Shown: positions 1 to 8,713 of the stretch, one piece after another
Numbering within the stretch: the first letter of the stretch is position 1
Layout: the number at the start of each line of letters is the position of its first letter
The notes under the pieces: generated by a model
What the model saw: the letters and a program-made list of their open reading frames with translations, nothing else
Told to the model about the DNA's origin: nothing
Databases searched by the model: none
Translations under genes and position numbers: made by a program
Source of the DNA: Chromera velia
Taxonomy: Eukaryota; Sar; Chromeraceae
DNA: 38,609 bases
NCBI GenBank assembly: GCA_018398765.1
Contig: JAHBMJ010000928.1
Location: 1-38,609, forward strand
Direction: 5' to 3'

Positions 1-736
1 GGTCAGACTGAGCCTTTCTCGGAGGACCGTTTGTCGATGCTTACGTTTCGTGAGGAAGCATTATGGCTAGTAATCTCGGGTGATCTGAAGTTGTGCGAGT
101 GAGGCGCAGCTCTTGTTTGCATGAGAATTTGGAGGTAGGGCTCCTGGGTGGACTAAGACCCAGTGGCCAGTGCCGGACCTCACCCAGAAAAAACAAGAAC
201 GCTATGATGGCTGGTCGTGGGCAAGGCCCTCTGGCTAGAGGCCATCGATCGATCAGGCTTTCAGAAGCTAAGCATTTACCTCTTACACGGTCATAGTGCT
301 CAATATTTGTTTGGTTGAACTGCTTTCTGTGGGTGTCAAATCGGCAGATCTGTTTGCGCATATTCATTCTTACCTTTCATGGGGGTTGCCCGCTATGTAC
401 TCCCTCCTTACATCAGTGTGCGAATTTGGCGTATTCCATTAGAAGTAAAAGTTAGCTTGTTTGTGTATTAGACTGCGCATTGTCACATGCCTGCAGAGTC
501 TGCAATCACGCCCCGATATATCAACATACTATAACTCTTTCACCTCACTCATGTCCAACAATTTCCAACATATACACCACAAACCCATTAAACCTTATCT
601 TTAAAAGTTATTCATACTTTCATGTAGGTAAGAAACAATAAATAGAATCATTCTAAGTGCTTTAAAGACTTAGTTTTTTATATAAAATTTAGTGTGATAC
701 ATAGAAAATTAAAAGTCACTTTCTAGTACAAAAGTT
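1..736. other. Left edge, no gene supported
   Basis: No reading frame here has recognisable protein character. The first 370 bases hold short overlapping open frames on both strands with no shared family motif. From about 500 the DNA turns AT-rich. It is most likely intergenic, or the 3' flank of the minus-strand frame that begins to the right. Nothing resembling a tRNA or rRNA gene was seen. Confidence 0.4.
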
Positions 737-1687
737 TCAATTGTCAGTACAGTCAGTTGAAGAAGAGAGGAGAGAAAAACAGATAGATGCATGGTCATGA
801 TCGGAGCCAATCAGTCCATCGAAAGCGATTTCCCAGTCCGTGCAAGAGGAGAGAAGGAAAGGGTTAACCAATGTATAATCGACAACGGATGCCTCTTTTT
901 TCGTGTTCTTTGATTTACAGGTACAAGCACCCGAAAAGCGGAAGTCTTTGCCCCCACACTTCCCTTGCAGACCATTCAGGATGAGTAGGTTGCTTTCACC
1001 GCAAAGACGCACCAATTCACGGCCCATGGGGTCGACTGACTGCTTGCATTCTGAATGCCGGATGAAAAAAAGAGCTGACTCGTCAGAGCCGGTAGATTCG
1101 TCCTGTTCGAACAGTTGCTCACGATTCCATTCGAGACCTTCTGGGCAGAGCGATACTGTGTGAGAGTTGAGGTCCCCCAGGACCACTCTCGGCTCTCCCA
1201 GCGGGACAGAGCACAGGGAATCAGACAGGATCTCTTTTGTGTCATCTTTCTTATGATTCGACCAACCCCCCGGCAAATACACCCCAAACACATGCAGTTT
1301 TCTACCCGACGAGTGGATGGCCACCCTGGCGATGCTCGGCCCTACTAGCTCAAACTCCGGTCTGAGTTCCCCCCAACGGTCCGATTTGACCAAAATGCAT
1401 ACGCCTCCAGACCGGATTTCTTTGTCTGCACAAGCGGAATGGACTTTTGTCTTTCTCCTTCTCCATTTCCTATGTAACCAATTTACTCCTTTCCAACCCC
1501 CCAGTTCTAGATCGTAGGACAGGTGCTGTGTTTCAACCAGAACCACAACATCCACATCCGTTTTAGTGAGCCATGAACGAATGTCCCCATTTCTTATCTT
1601 CCGCTGCAATCCTTCTACATTGATGTAGGCAAAGCGTAGACGGTCCCGTGGGTGAGACACCGTCAAGTCCTGGTAGTAAGCATTCCC
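737..1687 (-). pseudogene. EEP (endonuclease/exonuclease/phosphatase) domain, retrotransposon-type, no ATG
   Basis: About 316 codons are open, with the EEP fold signature in order: an Asn in INVEGL near the start, a Glu in VVLVETQ, VFGVYLPGG, the GDLNSH motif (Asp and Asn), SVVDYTLVN, and a terminal SDHDHAS. These match the metal-binding and catalytic positions of AP-endonuclease-like nucleases of non-LTR retrotransposons. The frame ends soon after SDH, so there is no reverse transcriptase. It has no in-frame ATG near its 5' end. An in-frame TGA (1688-1690) separates it from about 48 further open codons that sound coding (EWVKERD, MREYWKVRRG), and a TAG at 1835-1837 separates those from a Ser-rich frame, all in one frame. 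I read it as a decayed element ORF. A spliced gene with short introns is less likely. The domain call is firm; the state of the gene is inferred. Confidence 0.72.
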
Positions 1688-1834
1688 TCACTTCTTGAAC
1701 TTGCCTCTTCTCACCTTCCAATATTCTCTCATGGCTTTCTGTATGATTATTCTCTCATCCTCCGACCTTTCTTTCATCAAGTCCCTTTCCTTTACCCATT
1801 CGAGACCAGACTCAGGAGAGCGCCTGATTTCAAA

Positions 1835-2392
1835 CTATCTCTTGCCACTGTGTAACCTTTTATGCCCTAATATAAGTAGAGGAGGAGAAGAAGAAAAAGA
1901 AGAAGAAGAAGAAGAGGAGGGGGAGGAGGGGGGAGAAGAAGAATCCGAAAAAGAAAAAAAAGAAGAAGAGGACGATTTGGGAGGAGCATGCGAGGCAGCA
2001 GAGCAAAAGGAAGAAGAATCATCCAGAATATCATCATTTCTCCTTCGTTTCTTTCTCCTCCTTCTCTTGCTGCGTGGGACGAGGAGTGTCAAGGCTGGTA
2101 CAAAAGAGGAAGGTCGATAAATAGGAGGGAGATCGCCCCGCGGGGAAGAGGACTCAGAGTCAGAAAGGCATGGCGATCCAGAAAAAGGGGACGGAAGGCC
2201 CTGTCCCCTTGAGCGAGAAAGCTCGTTAGAAGACGGCGAAGGCTGTGAAAGCAAAACTTCACTTGAGCTGCAATTCAGTGCAAGATCAGATCCTCCGTCG
2301 AGTCCCAGCTCACTCTCATCATAAGTAAACAACGAGGAAGAGGAAGAAGACGAAAAATACGAAGATGCAGAGAGAAAAGGTTCTTCAGCCAT
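1835..2392 (-). pseudogene. Ser-rich basic frame, likely N-terminal part of the EEP ORF
   Basis: This is a 185-codon frame starting at an ATG (MAEEPFLS) and in the same reading frame as the EEP segment downstream. It is very rich in Ser and Pro, with an acidic stretch and a nuclear-localisation-like cluster (RSKRRRRKKRRR) about two thirds along. There is no family match I recognise. Its frame and position suggest it was once the N-terminal part of the EEP protein, now cut off by the TAG at 1835-1837. Open codons continue upstream to 2611 without stops, so the start choice is uncertain. The Ser richness comes partly from purine/pyrimidine-biased DNA near the GAA tracts, so it could also be low-complexity noise. 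Confidence 0.4.
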
Positions 2393-2608
2393 AGCAGATC
2401 CAGAAACAGGAGAAAAAGAGGAGAGAGAAAGAGAGTTCACAGGATTTTGAACCTGCATGCATGCATTCAACGGGTCGATCAGGTCGGGATGGGGGAGGGG
2501 TCTAGCTGGATAGCCTCTCTCCTTCCCAGCACAACCTGACAAATCTCGCGCGGCCCTATTTCCGTTAATCCCTCCCCCCCTTCCTTCCTTCCCCCCACTG
2601 CCTGCCGC

Positions 2609-2642
2609 CAAGGAAGAAGAAGAAGAAGGAGAAGAAGAAGAA

Positions 2643-2720
<78 letters not shown>

Positions 2721-2795
2721 AAAGAAGAAGAAGAAGGAGAAGAAGAAGAAGAAGAAGAAGAAGAAGAAGAAGAAGAAGAAAAAGAAGAAGAAGGG
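2609..2795. repeat. Imperfect GAA/TTC triplet tract, first block
   Basis: About 185 bases of GAA units with occasional GGA, AAA and AGG interruptions. The plus strand is almost pure purine. A CT-rich spacer of about 80 bases separates it from the second, longer block. Confidence 0.95.
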
Positions 2796-2875
2796 TCTAT
2801 CCGGTGGCCTGGCCTCTCCCCCCCCTCCCCTCCCTGTCTGTTGCCCCCCTCGTTCCTTCCCTTGCAAGGTCCAGC

Positions 2876-2961
2876 GGAAGAGGAAGAAAAGAAAAGAGCA
2901 GACGAAGAAGAAGAAGAAGAAGAAGAAGCAGGAGCAGCAGCAGCAGCAGCAGCAGCAGAAA

Positions 2962-3007
<46 letters not shown>

Positions 3008-3010
3008 AGC

Positions 3011-3061
<51 letters not shown>

Positions 3062-3229
3062 AGAAGAAGAAGAAGAAGAAGAAAAAGAAGAAGGAGAAGA
3101 AGTAGGAGCAGCAGCAGCAGAAGAAGAAAAGGAAAGAGAAGAAGAAGAAGAAGCAGCAGCAGCAGCAGCAGCAGAAGAAGAAGAAGAAGAAGAAGAAGAC
3201 GAAGAGGAAGTAGAAGGAGAAGGAGAGGG

Positions 3230-3262
<33 letters not shown>

Positions 3263-3269
3263 AGCAAAG
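2876..3269. repeat. Imperfect GAA/TTC triplet tract with CAG/GCA patches, second block
   Basis: About 390 bases of GAA units interrupted by three runs of GCA/CAG triplets (near 2931-2957, 3105-3120 and 3150-3173). Read in frame, the plus strand would give poly-Glu with Ala runs, but no ATG opens that frame. I treat it as a repeat rather than a gene. Confidence 0.92.
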
Positions 3270-4413
3270 CGGGAAAAATTTCTAAAAGGATTCTGACATT
3301 TGCTCTATCTTCCTAGAGAACAGTTCCAGCAAGCCCTTTTGAGCTTAGTGCACCTACAGCGGCTGCAGGTGCTATTCGCAGCATAACTATATTTGCAGCA
3401 CTGGGTCCCCTCCTCCTTCGACTTCTTTCTCCCCGAGGCGTCCGGAGGACCCGGGCTATCACCCCCTCTTTTATCTTTTCGTTTTTCATTTTCTCCATTC
3501 CCTTTGAAGCTTCTTCTGTTACCCCCCTTTCCTTTCTCCCCTCGTCTATCCGTTCCTTTCCTCGTCTCTTCATTTCCTTTCCCTTCTGTCTTCCCCGTTG
3601 ATTGGTTCCTCCCCCCATAACAGTGTTTTGTATATAACATATATGCATCATGTATGTATCTAAATCCTAGTCTAAATCAGTATGTTCAATACTGCAACTT
3701 GGTCTGCAAGATTCATAAATTTTAAACAAAATTTTAAAAAATATGTATTTAAGTCACCGGTGTAAATGGGTAAGAAATGCAACCAGTCAACTTCATACTG
3801 CAGGGTGTGGGCAGAGGATGGGGTGGAGGGCTCTTCGGGTGGAGAGGGCATTTTATGGGGGGGGTGGGGGTGGGGGGTTGCATTGGTATATATATATGTG
3901 TAGAAGGCCCGGGGTGCTCCGCTGGAGGCAGCGCTTCAGGGGTGGGCGCACCCCGCCTGACGGCTCGAAGGAGCAAAGGGCCAATTAAGACTAAACGCAC
4001 CGTGCGCGCGGCGGGAATGCCCGGCTTCAATTATATCGCCTCGGGGGGCAGCTCAGCTCTGCTAAGATCAGCCGAGAAGCCCTGAGATCGCACGCATCCA
4101 CATAACGCATTTTTTCATTTTGTGGGGGGGGATTCGGTTCTGTCTCCATCACGGTCAGTGTCGCCCAAATTCTAAAATATGCCCCTCAAGCAACTTACAC
4201 GGAGCCGCGATCGTATTATAATATTATATACTTCGCTCTTCATGATACGTACCCCTCCAGTATAACTCGCACGGAGTTAATTGCATATATATGTGTTCAT
4301 GTGCGGTCCCGAAAAGCATATTTTGCACACATTGCCGTGGCCCCCGCCATTTGCCCATGCATGCATTACAGGCAAGACATGTCCAACATGCAATCAAATT
4401 ATAGCTGACCCCC
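3270..4413. other. Intergenic, with a G-rich run
   Basis: No supported gene. From 3300 to 3640 the plus strand is pyrimidine-rich. A minus-strand frame from an ATG at 3651 to 3313 is Lys/Arg-rich with no recognisable domain. At 3857-3878 there are three closely spaced G runs (8, 5 and 6 Gs), a possible G-quadruplex. A GC-rich stretch at 3905-4085 has locally paired segments but no tRNA or known RNA signature. Confidence 0.4.
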
Positions 4414-4600
4414 TATACCGCATCAAAGTGAAATTATCACGGATGATAAATTACAAATACAAATTTTAATTTTTAAAGGCTTTTTTGGGGGGCTCAAATT
4501 GGTCAATACAAAGCTTGGGTGACATGCCGGGGCCCATGTTTACGTCTCTCTGCAAGGTGCACCACGGATTACAAATTTTGTGGACTCAGATTACAAATGT
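4414..4600. repeat. Left inverted repeat of the 6.5-kb element
   Basis: Carries TATACCGCATCAAA at the outer end, then an ACAAAT-rich segment, a CATGCCGGGGC block and two GATTACAAAT blocks. Each block is matched as a reverse complement at the right end. Confidence 0.7.
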
Positions 4601-4792
4601 CGTTCACATACAACCGGACACTCTGTGATCTTGTGCAGTCACTGAGTCATTGCTGTTTTCTGTGTTCCCCTTTTGAAGGCATCTGGTTGCTGTTTTCTGC
4701 ATCTACAGTTATTGCTGTTTTCTGCGTTGCAAGTTTCGTAAGCATCAGTAAAGATGACAGAGTGAGCATCTGCAGACAACCCGATTGTCTGT

Positions 4793-5023
4793 TTGATAAA
4801 GTGCGCGAAGGAGAAGGGAAGTGAAGGGCATTACGGAAAGGTTCAAAAAGTGAAGGTAACCGATGCGGTCAACCAACGGCTTCTTCAGCAGCACTGGACA
4901 CTTTTCCACTGCACCCTGGTGTACGCGAAATGTAGAGATGAGGATAATGAAGAAACGGTCATACCAAGAAATTTTGACCAGATAAAGTTAGAGACCTTTC
5001 AGAAGAAGGCGGCTAGTAGATGA
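4793..5023 (+). CDS. Possible exon, unknown protein
   Basis: This is an open frame of about 76 codons, with no ATG at its start, ending in TGA. It has a mixed, protein-like composition (TDAVNQRLLQQHWTLFHCTLVYAKC). A good 5' splice site (AAG then GTAACC, around 4855) lies inside it at phase 0. That could join the phase-0 exon starting at 5141. No family is recognised. Weak. Confidence 0.25.
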   Translation: MIKCAKEKGSEGHYGKVQKVKVTDAVNQRLLQQHWTLFHCTLVYAKCRDEDNEETVIPRNFDQIKLETFQKKAASR

Positions 5024-5140
5024 CAGGTCAGGAGTCCATCTTGTTTTGCACTTTTCTTTTCTTTGCAGCCTTTTTCCTGAAACTGTATATTAAATTAAAT
5101 CACTGTTTTTCTTTCTGTTGCTGCTAAAACGTTTTTGCAG

Positions 5141-6238
5141 CCCGATCTTCCCCCGGCACCGGCCCCTGCTACGGAAGAGGCAGACCCCTTTCAGACCGCA
5201 TCACTTACTCCTGCTGTAGAAGGAACAGACCCCTCTGAGATTGCACAGATTGCCCCTGCTGCAGACGGTCACCCCTCTGAAACTGTACTACTTGCCCTTT
5301 CTGCAGACCCCTCTGAGACTGCACCGCTTGCCCCTGCTGCAGACGGTCACCCCTCTGAAACTGCATCACTTGCCCTTTCTGCAGACCCTTCTGAGACTGC
5401 ACCGCTTGCCCCTGCTGCAGATGGTCACCCCTCTGAGACTGCACTACTTGCCCCTGCTGCAGAACCCTCTGAGACTGCACTGCTTGCCCCTACTGCAGAG
5501 CCCTCCTCTGAATTGTTTCAAGAAGAACCTCCGAGTCCTGAGGGGGAAGCAGAGTTGAGAAAATCTTTTGGGAGGCTCAGTTTGGTAGAGAAGAATAAAC
5601 AGAAACCGGCAGACACTCCTAAAAAGTACCCACAAACTCAACCTTTCCTAAGTTTATGTGTGTCAGAATGTACTTAGCATCCATGCAGCGTCCTCGATAT
5701 CATGACGAGAGCCTCCGCTCTCCCCCTCTCATCAAAAGTCGTCAAAATAGTAGAAAAGGATGAAAACACCCCGGTACTGGATGCCAAAGGATTGGCTGCC
5801 CTTGCAAAAGAGACGTGGGGGGAAGTGAGAGAGAAAACTGTCGGTGAGAACACTTTGAGGCTCAGTTTGCTCGGAATGGTCGAGAGGACAAAAAACCAGA
5901 ATGGGGCATTCCAAGCAACGAACACTTACGCGCTCAACAGAAACAACCTCCCCACACGTCTTACATTTCTGACCGAAGATGAGAGTTTTTGGAGTGAGAA
6001 TCTGTAGGGGAAGAGAGACGAAAAAGGAAAAGAAGATGAAGATGAGCCGATGGGTGGAGAAGAGGGGGAGGAAGGAGATTTAGGGGTAGGGGATCTTCTT
6101 GTCGACGTTGACGACTTCCGAGTGAACGAAGTTGAAATGAATGAATTTCTGTTTGCCCTGTATGAGAGCCCTTCGGCTAGCCTCCTTGCCCCACCAGATG
6201 CTCCCAAAAACACCCCCCCCCCCTCATCATCTACCTGA
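5141..6238 (+). pseudogene. Unknown Pro/Ser/Glu-repeat protein frame with two in-frame TAGs
   Basis: A strong 3' splice site (TTTTTGCAG ending at 5140) opens a frame starting PDLPPAPAPA. It then carries about eight degenerate copies of a PSETA-LAPAA repeat (about 5230-5510), followed by a basic segment (LRKSFGRLSLVEKNKQK). TAG at 5675-5677 ends it. The same frame then resumes through MTRASALPLSSKVVKIVEKDENTP and LRLSLLGMVERTKNQ until TAG at 6005-6007. It resumes again into an acidic segment (MGGEEGEEGDLGVGDLLVDVDDF) ending at 6238. The two basic motifs (LRKSFGRLSLVEKNK and LRLSLLGMVERTKN) resemble each other. Either the ORF has decayed or short introns remove the stops. It lies inside the inverted-repeat element, so it may be element cargo. 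Function unknown. Confidence 0.4.
5208..5510 (+). repeat. Coding minisatellite (PSETA-LAPAA repeats)
   Basis: Tandem copies alternate between longer units with ADGHPSET and shorter ones with ADPSET or AEPSET. The CCCTCTGAGACTGCA core recurs about every 36-45 bases. Base-level conservation between units suggests recent array turnover by unequal exchange. Confidence 0.85.
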
Positions 6239-6333
6239 AGAAAAAAGATTCAAAAAAGCCGCTCATCGGTGAGCACTTCGATTCAAAGGGGGGAGAGACG
6301 TTTTTCCTTGTGCTTCTTCTTAGGACTGACCCC

Positions 6334-6789
6334 ATGGCAGCTCTGGAAGCCCAGAAAAAAGATATGGAAAGCAGGGAGAAGGAGGGGAAGAACAGACCGG
6401 TTGCCGATCCGGCTCATTGTGTTCAGGATGGGAAGGTCAATCCCCGAAAGGGAGGGCCCTCCAGGCTGGATGATGAGGCAAGAAAGCGAGTGAGGAAGGC
6501 AGAGAGAAACCATATGAGAAATAGAATGAGACTCATTCAGTGGATTGAAAACAAGGCAGCAGCAGCTGTGAGAGAGGGAGGGGTTACGCCCTACCAGGTG
6601 TGGACTGCATACTTCAAGACACACCGCTCTCTGCACACATTCCTGAACGTTTGGCAGGCATACAATCAGATCAGCCTAGACGAGTGGTGGGCTTCCGAAT
6701 CAGGGGGAGAGGAAGGGAGAGAGGATTTTCCTTGGGAAGAGTCTTACACGTGCAATGGGAGGGAAATCACCTTAGTGAAAGAGGCTTAG
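6334..6789 (+). CDS. Unknown basic/acidic protein in the 6.5-kb element
   Basis: 151 codons from the first ATG (MAALEAQKKDME) to TAG. A 3' splice site (TTCTTCTTAG at about 6323) just upstream may make this an internal exon. The N-terminal 70 residues are highly charged and basic (ARKRVRKAERNHMRNRMR). The middle is helical and aromatic (TPYQVWTAYFKTHRSLHTFLNVWQAY), and the tail is acidic (SGGEEGREDFPWEE). This layout resembles DNA-binding proteins, but no family was recognised. It lies between the inverted repeats, in a different frame from the upstream pseudogene. Confidence 0.4.
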   Translation: MAALEAQKKDMESREKEGKNRPVADPAHCVQDGKVNPRKGGPSRLDDEARKRVRKAERNHMRNRMRLIQWIENKAAAAVREGGVTPYQVWTAYFKTHRSLHTFLNVWQAYNQISLDEWWASESGGEEGREDFPWEESYTCNGREITLVKEA

Positions 6790-6790
6790 A

Positions 6791-6940
6791 ATGAGCACGC
6801 TGAAGCGATTTTTTGTCTCGACAAAAGCTTCACGAGACCGTCTTACACCTTCCGCTCCCTCATTCAGAGAGAGCCGGTTGAATACTACGACAAAGTCACC
6901 AGAAGTATGGTTACCTTCCACCCCAAACAAAAAATCATAG
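6791..6940 (+). CDS. Small unknown ORF
   Basis: 49 codons from ATG one base after the preceding stop. It is Ser/Thr/Lys-rich (MSTLKRFFVSTKASRDRL). There is no family match and it is too short to judge. It may be chance or the continuation of the neighbouring transcript. Confidence 0.15.
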   Translation: MSTLKRFFVSTKASRDRLTPSAPSFRESRLNTTTKSPEVWLPSTPNKKS

Positions 6941-7093
6941 GAGCCTAGCTCGTCCAGGACGAACGCAGACAGTGCAAAAAATGCCGAACTAGATTCCCTG
7001 AATCTTGCTGGGGGGGGTAGGGGGGAAGGGGAGAAGAAAGGGGACAAGAAAATGGCTTAGTTTGCGTAAATGATAGGGGCTTCTTTCACGTAA

Positions 7094-7555
7094 ATGGTGG
7101 AGAGTTTTGGGCTTGTTCAGTCAGCGAGTGCGCCTGCTTTGCTTCAGCAGACACCGCTTCAGCAGGCTGTGCCACATTCAGCAGCAGCAACAGTAGCAGC
7201 AGCAGCAACTGGTCCCCTGGGGCTTCCGCCCCCTTCTGCTCTGCCTTTCTCCGAGTCTGCTCTGCTTTCCTCTGCCCTGCCTTCCTCTGCTCTGCAGGTG
7301 CAGATGCAGATCGAAGTATTGATCTATACGGGGGAGGATACCTCCCTGAAGAGGTCCCCCCCCAATATGACTTACGGAGAGTTCAAGGAGAAATGCAATA
7401 AGCCAGACTGGGCACTGGCCTCTGGTGAGAGGCTCTGTCTCACATGGAGGCACGAAAGGAGGGGCCAAGTGTTTTGGTCCTTAATGGATCATGATGCCCT
7501 TCTGAGCAGTGGGGGGCCTTCTCACGACGCCAAATGGGAAATCAAAAAGTCTTAA
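7094..7555 (+). CDS. Unknown protein with Ala/Gln/Ser-rich N-terminus and compact C-terminal domain
   Basis: 153 codons from ATG (MVESFGLVQ) to TAA. Residues 1-75 are low complexity (Ala, Gln, Pro, Ser). Residues 76-153 look like a small globular domain rich in beta strands and Trp: IEVLIYTGEDTSLKRSP, MTYGEFKEKCN, LCLTWRHERRGQVFWSLMD and a terminal AKWEIKKS. I do not recognise the family. It is the last plus-strand ORF of the element before the satellite array. Confidence 0.45.
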   Translation: MVESFGLVQSASAPALLQQTPLQQAVPHSAAATVAAAATGPLGLPPPSALPFSESALLSSALPSSALQVQMQIEVLIYTGEDTSLKRSPPNMTYGEFKEKCNKPDWALASGERLCLTWRHERRGQVFWSLMDHDALLSSGGPSHDAKWEIKKS

Positions 7556-7616
7556 ATGATTAGAATGCGTGTTCATGTTTGTGTACTTTACTACTACAAT
7601 TCAATTAAATGATGCC

Positions 7617-8461
7617 CACAGAATTCTTTAAATTATAATTCTTAAATACTATTAAATACTTAGAATTTTAAAAATTTTCTACTTAATATATTTTTAACCG
7701 ATTTGTTCACTTAAATTATGAGCAAGAAATGAACTGAAAAGATGGATAGATATGATTGAAGTAACAAATGATTGGCGAAAGCAAGCAAACGTTTCTGCGC
7801 TTATTAGTTTGTCTCACAAAATTTATTTAATCATAATTCTTAAATACTTAGAATCTTAAAAATTTTCTACTTAGTATATTTTTGACCGATTTGTTCACCT
7901 AAATTATAAGCAAGAAATGAACTGAAAAGATGAGTAGATATGACTGAAGTACCAAATGATTAGCGAAAGCAAGCAAACGTTTCTGCGCTTATTAGTTTGT
8001 CTCACAAAATTTATTTAATTATAATTCTTAAATACTTAGAATCTTAAAAATTTTCTACTTAGTATATTTTTAACCGATTTGTTCACCTAAATTATGAGCA
8101 AGAAATGAACTGAAAAGATAGATAGATATGACTGAAGTAACAAATGATTGGCAAAAGCAAGCAAACGTTTCTGCGCTTGCTAGTTTGTCTCACAAAATTT
8201 ATTTAATTATAATTCTTAAATACTTAGAATCTTAAAAATTTTCTACTTAGTATATTTTTGACCGATTTGTTCACCTAAATTATAAGCAAGAAATGAACTG
8301 AAAAGATGAGTAGATATGACTGAAGTACCAAATGATTAGCAAAAGCAAGCAAACGCGTCTGCGCTTGCTAGTTTGTCTCACAGAATTTTTTTAATTATAA
8401 TTCTTAAATACTTAAAATCTTAAAACTTTTCTACTTACTATATTTTTGACCGATATGTTCA
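7617..8461. repeat. 188-bp satellite, about 4.5 copies
   Basis: The word GAACTGAAAA falls at 7731, 7919, 8107 and 8295, exactly 188 bases apart each time. Units are AT-rich and about 95 percent alike by eye. Each contains AAGCAAGCAAACG and a CTTAAATACTTAGAATCTT segment. The array sits inside the 6.5-kb element, between the plus-strand ORFs and the minus-strand transposase. Confidence 0.95.
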
Positions 8462-8490
8462 TGGAAATGATTTTGTTTTATTTCATTTTC

Positions 8491-8682
8491 TTAATCATCG
8501 TCTGAATCATCGCCTAGAAGCTCATCAAAAAAGAAATCGTCGTCATCGTCTGTCTCCATTTCAGCCAGCCACTCTCTCTGTCTCGCAAACACACTTTCCG
8601 ATCCGCGGTACCAGAAACACCCTAGGAAACACCCCTCGAGAGACGCGTTATCATACAGGTCTGTAGAATAAATGTAGGCCAT
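8491..8682 (-). CDS. Small acidic-tailed ORF next to the transposase
   Basis: 63 codons from ATG (MAYIYSTDLYDNASLEGCF) to TAA, ending in an acidic tail (TDDDDDFFFDELLGDDSDDD). It lies just downstream of the transposase pseudogene on the same strand. A possible 3' splice site (TTATTCTACAG) near its start could make it a final exon. No family recognised. Confidence 0.3.
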   Translation of the reverse strand: MAYIYSTDLYDNASLEGCFLGCFWYRGSESVFARQREWLAEMETDDDDDFFFDELLGDDSDDD

Positions 8683-8713
8683 ATATGGCTCCTCTCAGGT
8701 GTTGAGGGGTAAT

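Noticed and set aside
737-1687. Complete LINE retrotransposon
   Set aside because: No reverse transcriptase motif lies on either side; only the nuclease domain is present.
2565-3267. Minus-strand poly-Phe and poly-Leu frames
   Set aside because: Same repeat read in other frames; no protein character.
2841-3296. Plus-strand open frame of poly-Glu/Ala
   Set aside because: It is the direct translation of the GAA/GCA repeat, has no ATG and no unique sequence.
7617-8461. CRISPR-like or phage-type repeat array
   Set aside because: Units are contiguous 188-bp satellite copies with no spacers, in a spliced eukaryotic genome.
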